Below are positions 6,100 through 12,316 of a stretch of 13,576 nucleotides of DNA, one piece after another. Made by a program: the position numbers and the translations under genes. This DNA comes from Thermoflexus hugenholtzii JAD2 (GTDB lineage: Bacteria; Chloroflexota; Dehalococcoidia; SHYB01): the NCBI GenBank assembly GCA_945861815.1, contig CAMAVV010000023.1, positions 1 to 13,576 on the forward strand, in the 5' to 3' direction. Each line of letters starts with the position of its first letter. Within the stretch, counting starts at the first letter, position 1. The notes under the pieces are model-generated. The model saw nothing but the letters and a program-made list of their open reading frames with translations, was not told the DNA's origin and searched no databases.

Positions 6100-6128
6100 G
6101 TCACCATGTTAGTTGTGGCATCACTGTA
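5951..6128 (-). pseudogene. Decayed copy of the 5' end and promoter of the GNAT gene
   Basis: This stretch aligns without large gaps to 3941-4120, including the promoter TGCTACAGT and flanking GCTTGCCCTGC. Translated with one frame change it reads EAANICGCAFDQDGI then FCVFPREQARA. The intact protein has EAAYVLGRAFQQDGM then TYVFPNEMARA. Only about the first 50 codons are present and the catalytic acetyl-CoA domain is missing. Offset between the copies is about 2010 bp. Confidence 0.8.
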
Positions 6129-6155
6129 GCAGGGCAAGCAACGAGGGGGAATAGT

Positions 6156-6229
6156 TGGCTGCCCCGCCTGGGTTCGAACCAGGGCTAAAGGATTCAAAGT
6201 CCTCTGTGCTACCGCTACACAACGGGGCA
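6156..6229 (-). tRNA. tRNA-Gln (anticodon TTG)
   Basis: A 74-nt cloverleaf can be folded by hand: acceptor TGCCCCG / CGGGGCA, D arm GTGT-AGCGGTA-GCAC, anticodon arm GAGGA-CTTTGAA-TCCTT with anticodon TTG reading CAA, T arm CCTGG-TTCGAAC-CCAGG, discriminator G, and CCA encoded in the DNA. It lies 23 bp below the small Cys-rich gene and may be cotranscribed with it. The decayed GNAT copy begins 28 bp past its 3' end, so the tRNA borders the rearranged accessory block. Confidence 0.95.
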
Positions 6230-6252
6230 ACGACGAACCGGCGATGGAGAGC

Positions 6253-6390
6253 TTACCGCTTGCCGCGCAGCTTGTCGAAGAGGCGCTGCAGAAGGCCTTT
6301 GCGCTGCCGACGCTCGAGGCGTCTGCGACTGCAATCGACGCAGGTGCAGGCGGGCGGGTGGCCTTTGGTATATGCCTGTCGCTCGTCCAT
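6253..6390 (-). CDS. Small basic protein with C-x-C-x2-C motif
   Basis: 45 aa: a short N-terminus, then ACTCVDCSRRRLERRQRKG and an amphipathic LLQRLFDKLRGKR tail. Three cysteines spaced C-x-C-x2-C (15, 17, 20), with a His at 11 nearby, could bind one metal ion; the rest is strongly basic, suggesting a nucleic-acid or ribosome contact (inference). The ATG is 31 nt below a TATAAT box, and a perfect 7-bp hairpin sits 6 nt before the start. It lies between the hydrolase gene and tRNA-Gln. No Shine-Dalgarno is visible. I do not recognise a named family. Confidence 0.6.
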   Translation of the reverse strand: MDERQAYTKGHPPACTCVDCSRRRLERRQRKGLLQRLFDKLRGKR

Positions 6391-6396
6391 AGGGAA

Positions 6397-6414
6397 GGCG
6401 GCTTGAGAGCCGCC
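6397..6414 (-). promoter_or_regulatory. Leader hairpin next to the small-protein start codon
   Basis: GGCGGCT-CTCA-AGCCGCC on the minus strand, a perfect GC-rich 7-bp stem with a 4-nt loop. Its base is 6 nt from the ATG, where a ribosome would bind, so it should hinder initiation. No T-run follows, so it is not a classical terminator. Confidence 0.5.
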
Positions 6415-6421
6415 ATCTACG

Positions 6422-6427
6422 ATTATA
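6422..6427 (-). promoter_or_regulatory. -10 box upstream of small Cys-rich gene
   Basis: Perfect TATAAT on the minus strand, 31 nt above the ATG. It is preceded by a perfect 7-bp inverted repeat CGTAGCC/GGCTACG (6429-6435 and 6451-6457) that spans the hydrolase stop codon. It could be a regulator site or the 3' hairpin of the hydrolase mRNA. No clear -35. Confidence 0.45.
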
Positions 6428-6452
6428 TCGTAGCCGGAACATCGAGAGCTGG

Positions 6453-7295
6453 CTACGGGAGTTCCCTCGTGAACTGGAGGACGGTTGGGGCGACGCGCTC
6501 CCAGAGGGACATGGCGCTGCCGGGGAAGCGGCCTGTGTACCTGCCCATGAATTCGTCCTGAGTCCAAGCGGAGGGGACATGGGTGACGTTTGGGCAGGCG
6601 CGCGCAATAGCGTCGGAGGCCGTCTTGGGGTGGATATAGTCGTTGCCGGCGATGATGAGTGTGGGCGCTTCGATGGAGGCGAGATCGCGGTGCGTCATGC
6701 CGATGACGGGACAGTCGGGGCGATCGTAGAAGAAGGTGTTCCAGTAGTGCATGACCTCGATGAAGCCTGCCGGCTTCACGGCGAGCAGGCGCGCGCGGTT
6801 ACCTGGGTTCATGGCGATGCGCTCAGTGAAGAAGGGCGTCGCGGCGACGGCCTCCATGCCGCCAGCGTCAGCGGCCATGATGAAGGGCACATGGTAGCTA
6901 TAGCCGAGGACTTGGCAGGCGTAGGGGCCACCGGAGACGGACCAGAGGGCAAGTCCCTTGACCACTTCAGGGTGGCGCAGGGCCGTCACTAACGAGACGC
7001 GAGCGCCTGCGGAGCCGCCAGCGAGGATAGCGGGAGAGAGGTTCAGGGAGCGTAGGAGGAAGGCAAGGTCGTCGGCCCAGACCTCCTGCTCAGCAGGCGA
7101 CTTGCCGAACCAGAGGTCGGACGTGCCGCAGTTGCGGCGGTCCCAGATGAGGACTTGATGTCGCTGAGCGAGCTTTTCGGCGAGGGGGCGCACAAAGTCG
7201 AGCCCGGCGCGGCCGCCAGGGGTGAGCGCCAACGGCGGGCCTTTGCCGAGGAGTTCGTAGTGCAGGGTGCAGCCATTGATGGCGATGGTGGGCAT
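6453..7295 (-). CDS. Alpha/beta hydrolase fold protein
   Basis: 280 aa, cytosolic, AB hydrolase-1 type. Seen: an early HYELLGKGPPLALTPGGRAG strand-turn with the oxyanion region, WDRRNCGTS, the nucleophile elbow GGSAGA (Ser about residue 95) and an acid-strand segment LIIAGNDYIHP. The usual catalytic His near the C-terminus (GxGH) is not evident: the corresponding stretch reads NVTHVPSAWTQDEF. Activity may rely on another His (the IHP His) or be altered. It lies 38 nt below the two-helix membrane protein, so it probably belongs to the sulfite-oxidase-like transcription unit. No ribosome binding site or separate promoter is visible. Substrate unknown. Confidence 0.85.
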   Translation of the reverse strand: MPTIAINGCTLHYELLGKGPPLALTPGGRAGLDFVRPLAEKLAQRHQVLIWDRRNCGTSDLWFGKSPAEQEVWADDLAFLLRSLNLSPAILAGGSAGARVSLVTALRHPEVVKGLALWSVSGGPYACQVLGYSYHVPFIMAADAGGMEAVAATPFFTERIAMNPGNRARLLAVKPAGFIEVMHYWNTFFYDRPDCPVIGMTHRDLASIEAPTLIIAGNDYIHPKTASDAIARACPNVTHVPSAWTQDEFMGRYTGRFPGSAMSLWERVAPTVLQFTRELP

Positions 7296-7333
7296 GTTGC
7301 TAGCGGATGGTAAGCGTTTACCTGTCAGGAACG

Positions 7334-7711
7334 TCAGTCAGTGACATCCCGCTTTCGAATCGGGTGGTCGTGACGTTCATCTTCGGGTTGTTCATCAGGG
7401 CGCGGCAGATGTAATTCTCGATGCATTTCCGATGCGAGCCAATGGGACTCATCCCAGCGATCTATAAGCACGTAGCGCCCAGCATATATGAAGAAGAACG
7501 TCAATAGAATGCCGATGATCGGTAAAAAAACGACGGGGGCTACTACACCGGCGAGAACTGCAAGCGGAATGAAACAGACGAACAGGAAGAAAACGGCCCA
7601 TTGTCGTTTCTTTTTTCTCGCCTCGTGCCATCTCTGACGCGCTTCAATGGGGGCAGGGTCTACACCCTGCTCTAGATATTTCGGCGCGATGTCCCTAGGG
7701 TCTCTCTTCAT
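7334..7711 (-). CDS. Two-helix membrane protein of unknown function
   Basis: 125 aa. A basic, soluble N-terminus (1-37, ending RKKKRQ) is followed by two closely spaced hydrophobic segments at about 38-57 and 60-83, then a hydrophilic, His- and charge-rich C-terminus. Many positive charges before the first segment suggest an N-in, C-in hairpin in the inner membrane. A GGAG-like ribosome site lies 8 nt before the ATG. It starts only 15 nt after the sulfite-oxidase-like gene, so the two are almost certainly cotranscribed. No family is recognised. Confidence 0.72.
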   Translation of the reverse strand: MKRDPRDIAPKYLEQGVDPAPIEARQRWHEARKKKRQWAVFFLFVCFIPLAVLAGVVAPVVFLPIIGILLTFFFIYAGRYVLIDRWDESHWLASEMHRELHLPRPDEQPEDERHDHPIRKRDVTD

Positions 7712-7726
7712 CGTTTCAGTCTCCGA

Positions 7727-8734
7727 TTACCTGGCTTCAACGTCTATTCTCTGAGCTGCGGTCTTGCCTGCTCCTTCGGCTGTCGTTGGTTGGACGTTGC
7801 CTTGCGTATCGGTGGCGCGAAGGTAGAGGATATGCGAACCAGGACGCGCATGCCAGTCGAAGGTCCATGTGCGCCAGCCGAAGGGCGAGTCGTCGCGGCG
7901 TTCGAGGCGCACCGGCTGCCACGTCGCGCCAGCGTCGACGCTAAGCTCAACGCTCTTCAATCCGAATCGCCCGCCCCAGGCGCGGCCTGTGAGGGAGAGA
8001 CGGCCTGCCTTGACGTGATAGACACCGCTCGCCTTGTCCATAGGGCCAGGCGGAATCATCATGGCGCGGGCTGGCTGATAGGTGTCGGGGACGAACCAGC
8101 CGCCGTACTTCCCTTTGTCGTCGGCGGGGTGGCCCACGGCCTCGATGCGCGCAATCCAGCGGACGCTGTACATGCCGAACCACCCAGGGACGACGAGGCG
8201 CAAGGGAAAGCCGTGGTCCTCAGGCAATGGCTTGCCATTCATTCCATAGGCGAGGAGCATATCGTTGCGCATGGCGTCGGCGATGCTGAGGCTGCTGTAG
8301 TACGGGACGTTCTTGCCGTCGCGGATGCGCAGGTCGAAGCCGGTGAAGACGATCTCGACGGCCTTTGTGTCGAGGCCGGCTTCGCGCAGAAGTCCGTTGA
8401 GCGGCGTGCCCGTCCACTGGGCGTTACCTACCATCCCAAGCCGTCGGGGTTTGTCCTTGGCCTTTCTTCCATTGCCGACGCACTCCATCGCGACGGCAGT
8501 GGTGACCACAGGGCGCGACTTGAGGTCGGCAAGGGAGAGGCTCAGGGGCTTCTTCACCAGGCCGCCGACCTTTAGCCGCCAGGCTTTGACGTCGAAGCGC
8601 TCTGGCAAGTCGGAGTGGCGCAGGAGGAAATGTTTATCGCTGGGCGTGAGGTCGTCGCGCAGGCCATCGAGGGCGAGGTCGCGATCAGGCTTGGCGTAAT
8701 AGGTTGCTGGCGTCGAGGAGGACTTGTGCTCCAT
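7727..8734 (-). CDS. Sulfite oxidase-like molybdopterin oxidoreductase
   Basis: 335 aa from the ATG at 8734. Oxidoreductase molybdopterin-binding domain (PF00174) followed by a Mo-co dimerisation domain (PF03404). Seen: FLLRHSDLPERFDVKAWRLK then VGGLV, the Moco cysteine in AMECVGNGR (C85), HGFPLRLVVPGWFGMYSVRW, and a C-terminal Ig-like part with SVDAGATWQPV. The family oxidises sulfite to sulfate or reduces S/N-oxides. There is no Tat signal peptide and no heme domain, so it should be cytoplasmic with an unknown electron partner. The start is fixed by a TATAAT only 6 nt upstream (leaderless mRNA). A longer frame to 8845 would translate the promoter and an intergenic repeat and is rejected. 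Sulfite from organosulfur breakdown is a plausible substrate (inference). Confidence 0.92.
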   Translation of the reverse strand: MEHKSSSTPATYYAKPDRDLALDGLRDDLTPSDKHFLLRHSDLPERFDVKAWRLKVGGLVKKPLSLSLADLKSRPVVTTAVAMECVGNGRKAKDKPRRLGMVGNAQWTGTPLNGLLREAGLDTKAVEIVFTGFDLRIRDGKNVPYYSSLSIADAMRNDMLLAYGMNGKPLPEDHGFPLRLVVPGWFGMYSVRWIARIEAVGHPADDKGKYGGWFVPDTYQPARAMMIPPGPMDKASGVYHVKAGRLSLTGRAWGGRFGLKSVELSVDAGATWQPVRLERRDDSPFGWRTWTFDWHARPGSHILYLRATDTQGNVQPTTAEGAGKTAAQRIDVEAR

Positions 8735-8740
8735 AGGGGC

Positions 8741-8771
8741 ATTATATGGTGCCGACGAAAAAGGGGGGGGG
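8741..8771 (-). promoter_or_regulatory. Leaderless promoter of the sulfite oxidase-like gene with a 9-C tract at -35
   Basis: Minus strand: TATAAT (8741-8746), 6 nt, then ATG. At the -35 position lies a run of nine C (8763-8771, followed by five T towards the start) instead of a TTGACA-like box. Length changes of the run could alter promoter strength (inference). Confidence 0.5.
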
Positions 8772-8775
8772 TTGG

Positions 8776-8842
8776 ACCTCTCTCCTAACCTCTCCTCCCG
8801 AGAGGATCGGGCCGAGGATACGGGGTCAAAGCAGGAGAGGGA
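8776..8842. repeat. Pyrimidine/purine-rich intergenic repeat, copy 2
   Basis: CTCTCCT (8780-8786) can pair with AGGAGAG (8833-8839), and an inner 6-bp hairpin CCTCTC/GAGAGG is at 8789-8805. It lies just past the LLM-3 stop and may serve as its transcript end. Similar tracts at 1084 and 10203. Confidence 0.5.
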
Positions 8843-8862
8843 CACGAAGGGGCAATTCAGAG

Positions 8863-10089
8863 TTACGCGGAGGCGGGCACAGGCTTGAGCTGATCCTTGG
8901 GCGTGTAGGCCAGGCTCACGGGGCTGTTCACTTCGAAGGGGCTCTTGAGGCCAAGGCCTTTGCCGATGTCGCGCAGGGCGGGCATGACTTCTTGCCCCAG
9001 GAGGCGGATGCAGTTCATGGAGTCTTTGTGGCTGACGCCGCCATCGTTGGCCCAGAGGGCGAGGATGGAGGGACGCGTCTGCTCCATGATAACGCGGAGC
9101 TTCTTCACCACCTGGTCGGGCGTGCCGGCGATAATCTGCAATGTTTCGAGCTGTTGTTCGTAGGGCGGGGCGACCGCTTTCTTCGCGCCGAGGCGCTGTT
9201 TGCGCGTGGTGGGTGAGCCGTAGCCGGAGGGCATCGTCCAGTAGGGGTGGGATTTGCCGAGGAACTCACCCTGCATCCACATGAACTGCTTGCCGCCCTG
9301 ATGCGCCTTCTCTTCGTTGTCTTGCACATGGCAGCGGATGAGGTAGCCTCGCTGTTCAGGGCCGGCGGTGTAGCCCACGCGCGCAGCGGCATCGTCGTAA
9401 ATCTTCCAAATGGCCTTCGTCGCGTCAAGGGTCGTGTTCAAGGCGATGTAGGGGTAGCGATGCTCCGCCGACCAGACGACGGTCTCCGTGCTGAAGATGC
9501 CGGGGACCCAGATGCGGGGGTGGGGCTTCTGATAGGGCAGTACCCACTGGTTGACGACGCGCAACTGGTAGTGGTTGCCCTCCCAGCGCCAGGGACCGGG
9601 CTGCGTCCACGCCTTTATCAGGAGGTCGTGGGCCTCTTCGAAGCGCTCGCGGTTGAAGGCGGGGTTGGTGTTCGTCGCCAGCTGCTCGCCGCCGGAGCCG
9701 CGTACGATGCCGGAGACGAGGCGGCCTTTGGAGACCAGGTCGATCATGCCGATCTCCTCGGCGAGGCGAACGGGATTGTCTGATAGGGGAAGAGGATTGC
9801 CGAGAAGGACGAGCTTCACGCGCTTGGTCATCGCCGCGAGGATGGAGGCGAAGATGTTGATCTTAGCCTGCATGCAATAGGGAGCGTTGTGGTGTTCGTT
9901 CAGCATGATGCCGTCAACGCCGACTTCTTCGGCATAGAGGTATTCTTCCAGGCGTTCGTTGTAAAGACGGCTCGCCTCGTTGGCGTCAAAGTGCTTATTG
10001 GAGAAGAGGGTGGTGGAGTAGCCGAACTTTTCCGCCTCAGCACGCGGGTAGCTGCCGAAGGGCTGTTCGGTGAAGTACATCAGGTGCAT
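8863..10089 (-). CDS. LLM class flavin-dependent monooxygenase (LLM-3)
   Basis: 408 aa, bacterial luciferase-like TIM-barrel family (PF00296). These enzymes use reduced FMN (or F420) and O2 to oxygenate ketones, alkanals, terpenoids or sulfonates; cytosolic. Seen: MHLMYFTEQP start, the LNEHHN signature following EEYLYAEEVGVDG, LLGNPLPLSDNPVRLAEEIG, SKGRLVSGIVRGSGGEQ, ALNTTLDATKAIWKIYDDAA, and a C-terminal extension beyond the core. Same length as LLM-2, no gaps, about 84% identical by hand count, so a recent tandem duplicate. The ATG has a weak GAGG site 8 nt before and its own TATAAT box 38 nt upstream. A flavin reductase partner is not in the window. Substrate unknown. Confidence 0.92.
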   Translation of the reverse strand: MHLMYFTEQPFGSYPRAEAEKFGYSTTLFSNKHFDANEASRLYNERLEEYLYAEEVGVDGIMLNEHHNAPYCMQAKINIFASILAAMTKRVKLVLLGNPLPLSDNPVRLAEEIGMIDLVSKGRLVSGIVRGSGGEQLATNTNPAFNRERFEEAHDLLIKAWTQPGPWRWEGNHYQLRVVNQWVLPYQKPHPRIWVPGIFSTETVVWSAEHRYPYIALNTTLDATKAIWKIYDDAAARVGYTAGPEQRGYLIRCHVQDNEEKAHQGGKQFMWMQGEFLGKSHPYWTMPSGYGSPTTRKQRLGAKKAVAPPYEQQLETLQIIAGTPDQVVKKLRVIMEQTRPSILALWANDGGVSHKDSMNCIRLLGQEVMPALRDIGKGLGLKSPFEVNSPVSLAYTPKDQLKPVPASA

Positions 10090-10127
10090 GGGGCAACCTC
10101 GGAATGCCAGGGGCAGAAGATAGGCGC

Positions 10128-10133
10128 ATTATA
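10128..10133 (-). promoter_or_regulatory. -10 box of the LLM-3 promoter
   Basis: Perfect TATAAT on the minus strand, 38 nt above the ATG; no convincing -35. Shows LLM-3 can be transcribed separately from LLM-2. Confidence 0.5.
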
Positions 10134-10202
10134 CGCGGGTAAAACACAGCAAGAGGGCGATGCATGCACAAAGGAGAGCGCCTGTAGATGGGCGTCCATT
10201 AG

Positions 10203-10256
10203 CCCTCCCTCCTAACCTCTGCCCTGAGAAGGGAGAGGAACTCAGGGAAGGAGAGA
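10203..10256. repeat. Pyrimidine/purine-rich intergenic repeat, copy 3, with hairpin
   Basis: CCCTCCCTCCTAACCTCTGCC followed by a purine-rich half. Perfect 7-bp stem CCCTGAG (10222-10228) / CTCAGGG (10241-10247), loop 12 nt. It lies directly below the LLM-2 stop on the minus strand, so it may mark the end of the LLM-1/hydrolase/LLM-2 transcript. Confidence 0.5.
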
Positions 10257-10266
10257 TGCGCCAGAC

Positions 10267-11493
10267 CTACGCGGAAGCGGGCACGGGCTTCAATTGTTCC
10301 TTGGGCGTGTAGGCAAGGCTGACGGGCGTGTTGAGCTCGAAGGGGCTATCGAGGCCAAGCTCTTTGCCGATCTGTCGCAGGGCGGGCATGACCTCCTGCC
10401 CCAGGAGGCGGATGCAGTTCATGGAGTCGGCGTGATTGACGTTGCCGTCGTTGGCCCAGAGGGCGAGGATGGACGGGCGCGCGCTTTCCAAGAGGATGCG
10501 CAGCTTTTTGACGACCTGGTCGGGCGTGCCTGCGATGATCTGCAGTGTCTCCAACTGGTTCTCATATGGCGGCGCTTTGGGACGCGGCGCGCCTAATCGC
10601 TGGCGGCGGGACGTGGGCGAACTGTAGCCCGAGGGCGAGGCCCAGTAGGGATGGGCAAGGCCGAGGAACTCGCCCTGCATCCACATGAACTGCCTGCCGC
10701 CTTGATGGGCCTTCGCTTCGTTGTCCTGGACGTGGCAGCGTATGAGATAGCCGCGCTGCTCAGGGCCAGCTTGATAGCCGACCTTTGCAGCAGCGTCGTT
10801 GTAAATCTTCCACAGCGTCTTCGTCGCCTCCAGCGTGGTGTTGAGGGCGATGTAGGGATAGCGATGCTGGGCGGCCCAGACGACCGTTTCGGCGCTGAAG
10901 ATGCCTGGAATCCAGACGCGCGGGTGCGGCTTTTGCAGGGGCATCACCCACTGATTCACGACGCGCATCTGGTAGTGATTGCCCTCCCAGCGCCAGGGGC
11001 CGGGCTCGGTCCAGGCCTTGATGACAAGGTCGTGGGCCTCTTCAAAGCGCTCGCGGTTGAAGGCGGGGTTGGCGTTGGTGGCGACCTGCTCCATGCCCGC
11101 GCCGCGCACGAAGCCGGAGACGAGGCGGCCCTTGGAAATCAGGTCGATCATGCCGATCTCCTCGGCGAGGCGCACGGGGTTATCCACCAGGGGCAAGGGA
11201 TTGCCGAGCTGGACGAGCTTTACGCGCTTGGTCATCGCCGCGAGGATGGAGGAAAAGATGTTGATCTTGGCCTGCATGCAGAAGGGCGCGTTGTGGTGCT
11301 CGTTCAGCATGATGCCGTCGACGCCGCATTGCTCAGCGTAGAGATACTCTTCCAGTCGTTCGTTGTAGAGGCGGCTGGCTTCTTTGGGGTCGAAGTGCTT
11401 ATTGGAGAAGAGCGTTGAGGAGAAGCCGAACTTCCGCGCCTCTTCTTCCGGGTAGGCGTTCATCGGCTGCTCGGTGAAGTACATCAGGTGCAT
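10267..11493 (-). CDS. LLM class flavin-dependent monooxygenase (LLM-2)
   Basis: 408 aa, PF00296, the near-twin of LLM-3. Motifs match: MHLMYFTEQP, LNEHHNAPF, NPVRLAEEIG, SKGRLVSGFVRGAG, and the shared C-terminus LAYTPKEQLKPVPASA. Differences from LLM-3 cluster in residues 11-24, at loop 97-102, and in the 290-330 region (APRPKAPP versus AKKAVAPP), which could tune substrate choice (inference). A strong GAGGGGG ribosome site lies 6 nt before the ATG. It starts 27 nt after the hydrolase gene with no promoter between, so it is the third gene of the LLM-1/hydrolase/LLM-2 operon. Confidence 0.93.
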   Translation of the reverse strand: MHLMYFTEQPMNAYPEEEARKFGFSSTLFSNKHFDPKEASRLYNERLEEYLYAEQCGVDGIMLNEHHNAPFCMQAKINIFSSILAAMTKRVKLVQLGNPLPLVDNPVRLAEEIGMIDLISKGRLVSGFVRGAGMEQVATNANPAFNRERFEEAHDLVIKAWTEPGPWRWEGNHYQMRVVNQWVMPLQKPHPRVWIPGIFSAETVVWAAQHRYPYIALNTTLEATKTLWKIYNDAAAKVGYQAGPEQRGYLIRCHVQDNEAKAHQGGRQFMWMQGEFLGLAHPYWASPSGYSSPTSRRQRLGAPRPKAPPYENQLETLQIIAGTPDQVVKKLRILLESARPSILALWANDGNVNHADSMNCIRLLGQEVMPALRQIGKELGLDSPFELNTPVSLAYTPKEQLKPVPASA

Positions 11494-11520
11494 AGCTGCC
11501 CCCTCACACCCTTCGGGTTG

Positions 11521-12306
11521 TTATGCGAGGAAATCGCCGACGAGCTTCGCCAGTTCGCTCGGTTTTTCGTATTCGACGCAGTGCCCGGCGCCTGCGATGG
11601 TCTCCAGGCGCGCATTCGGCAAGAGCTGCTGATACTGCTTGCCGCAGCTGGCCGGGACAATCTTGTCCTCTTTGCCCCAGACGATGAGGGAGGGCGTTTT
11701 GACGCCAGGAAGCAGGTGCGGAAGGGACTGGTCGAACATATAGGGCTTCCAAGCAACGCGGGTCGTCATCTCCCGGTTGATCTCCCAGATTTCCAATTGA
11801 TCGACCGTCGGCTGGCTGCCCCACTGTTGATTGCACTTGGTCTTGTCATGGAAGCAAGTCTGGATATATTCCAGAGGGCCAACGAGGAACTGGTCATAGA
11901 TTTCGCCTTCCTTGGGCTGGACGCCCATAGGCGCGGCGAGGGCCATCTTGCGAAAGGCCTTGTGGTTCATCGTCGCCATCTCAGCGGCGATCCATCCGCC
12001 AAAGCCCAGGCCAAGGACATCGATGTTGCTGAGCTTGAGTTCATCGAGAAGCCAGAGGTGCAGACAGGCGAGATCGCGGACGGAGCGCGCCCACTGAGGA
12101 AGGTCGGAAGAATCGAAGCCGGGGTGCGACGGCAGGTAGATGGTGTGCTTCGCCGCAAGCTCTTCCAGGCACTGGATCCAACCTGGGCTTCCGAACTCCC
12201 GATGCAAAACAAGCAGGGGGCTGCCTTTGCCGCCCTTCAGCATCTGCACCTTAAGGGAGCCGACTTGAACCGTTTCTTTTTTTGTTGCCGCTAATGCTAT
12301 CGTCAT
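11521..12306 (-). CDS. Alpha/beta hydrolase fold protein lacking the nucleophilic serine
   Basis: 261 aa, typical single-domain alpha/beta hydrolase of the meta-cleavage hydrolase/epoxide hydrolase type. Seen: LLVLHREFGSPGW (oxyanion strand), PSHPGFDSSD, nucleophile elbow DVLGLGFGGWIAAEMA, acid in WGKEDKIVP (D214) and catalytic His in GAGHCVEYEKP (H242). The elbow position is Gly101 (codon GGC at 12004-12006), where G-x-S-x-G is expected. A Ser codon AGC is one base away, so this is either a natural variant subfamily or a recent loss. It lies between two luciferase-like monooxygenases, 10 nt after LLM-1 and 27 nt before LLM-2, implying a shared pathway, perhaps handling an oxygenated product. 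Confidence 0.9.
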   Translation of the reverse strand: MTIALAATKKETVQVGSLKVQMLKGGKGSPLLVLHREFGSPGWIQCLEELAAKHTIYLPSHPGFDSSDLPQWARSVRDLACLHLWLLDELKLSNIDVLGLGFGGWIAAEMATMNHKAFRKMALAAPMGVQPKEGEIYDQFLVGPLEYIQTCFHDKTKCNQQWGSQPTVDQLEIWEINREMTTRVAWKPYMFDQSLPHLLPGVKTPSLIVWGKEDKIVPASCGKQYQQLLPNARLETIAGAGHCVEYEKPSELAKLVGDFLA

Positions 12307-12316
12307 CGTTCCTCTC

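Noticed and set aside
8735..8845. N-terminal extension of the sulfite-oxidase-like gene to 8845
   Set aside because: It would translate the TATAAT box, the C9 tract and an intergenic repeat; the ATG at 8734 fits a leaderless mRNA.
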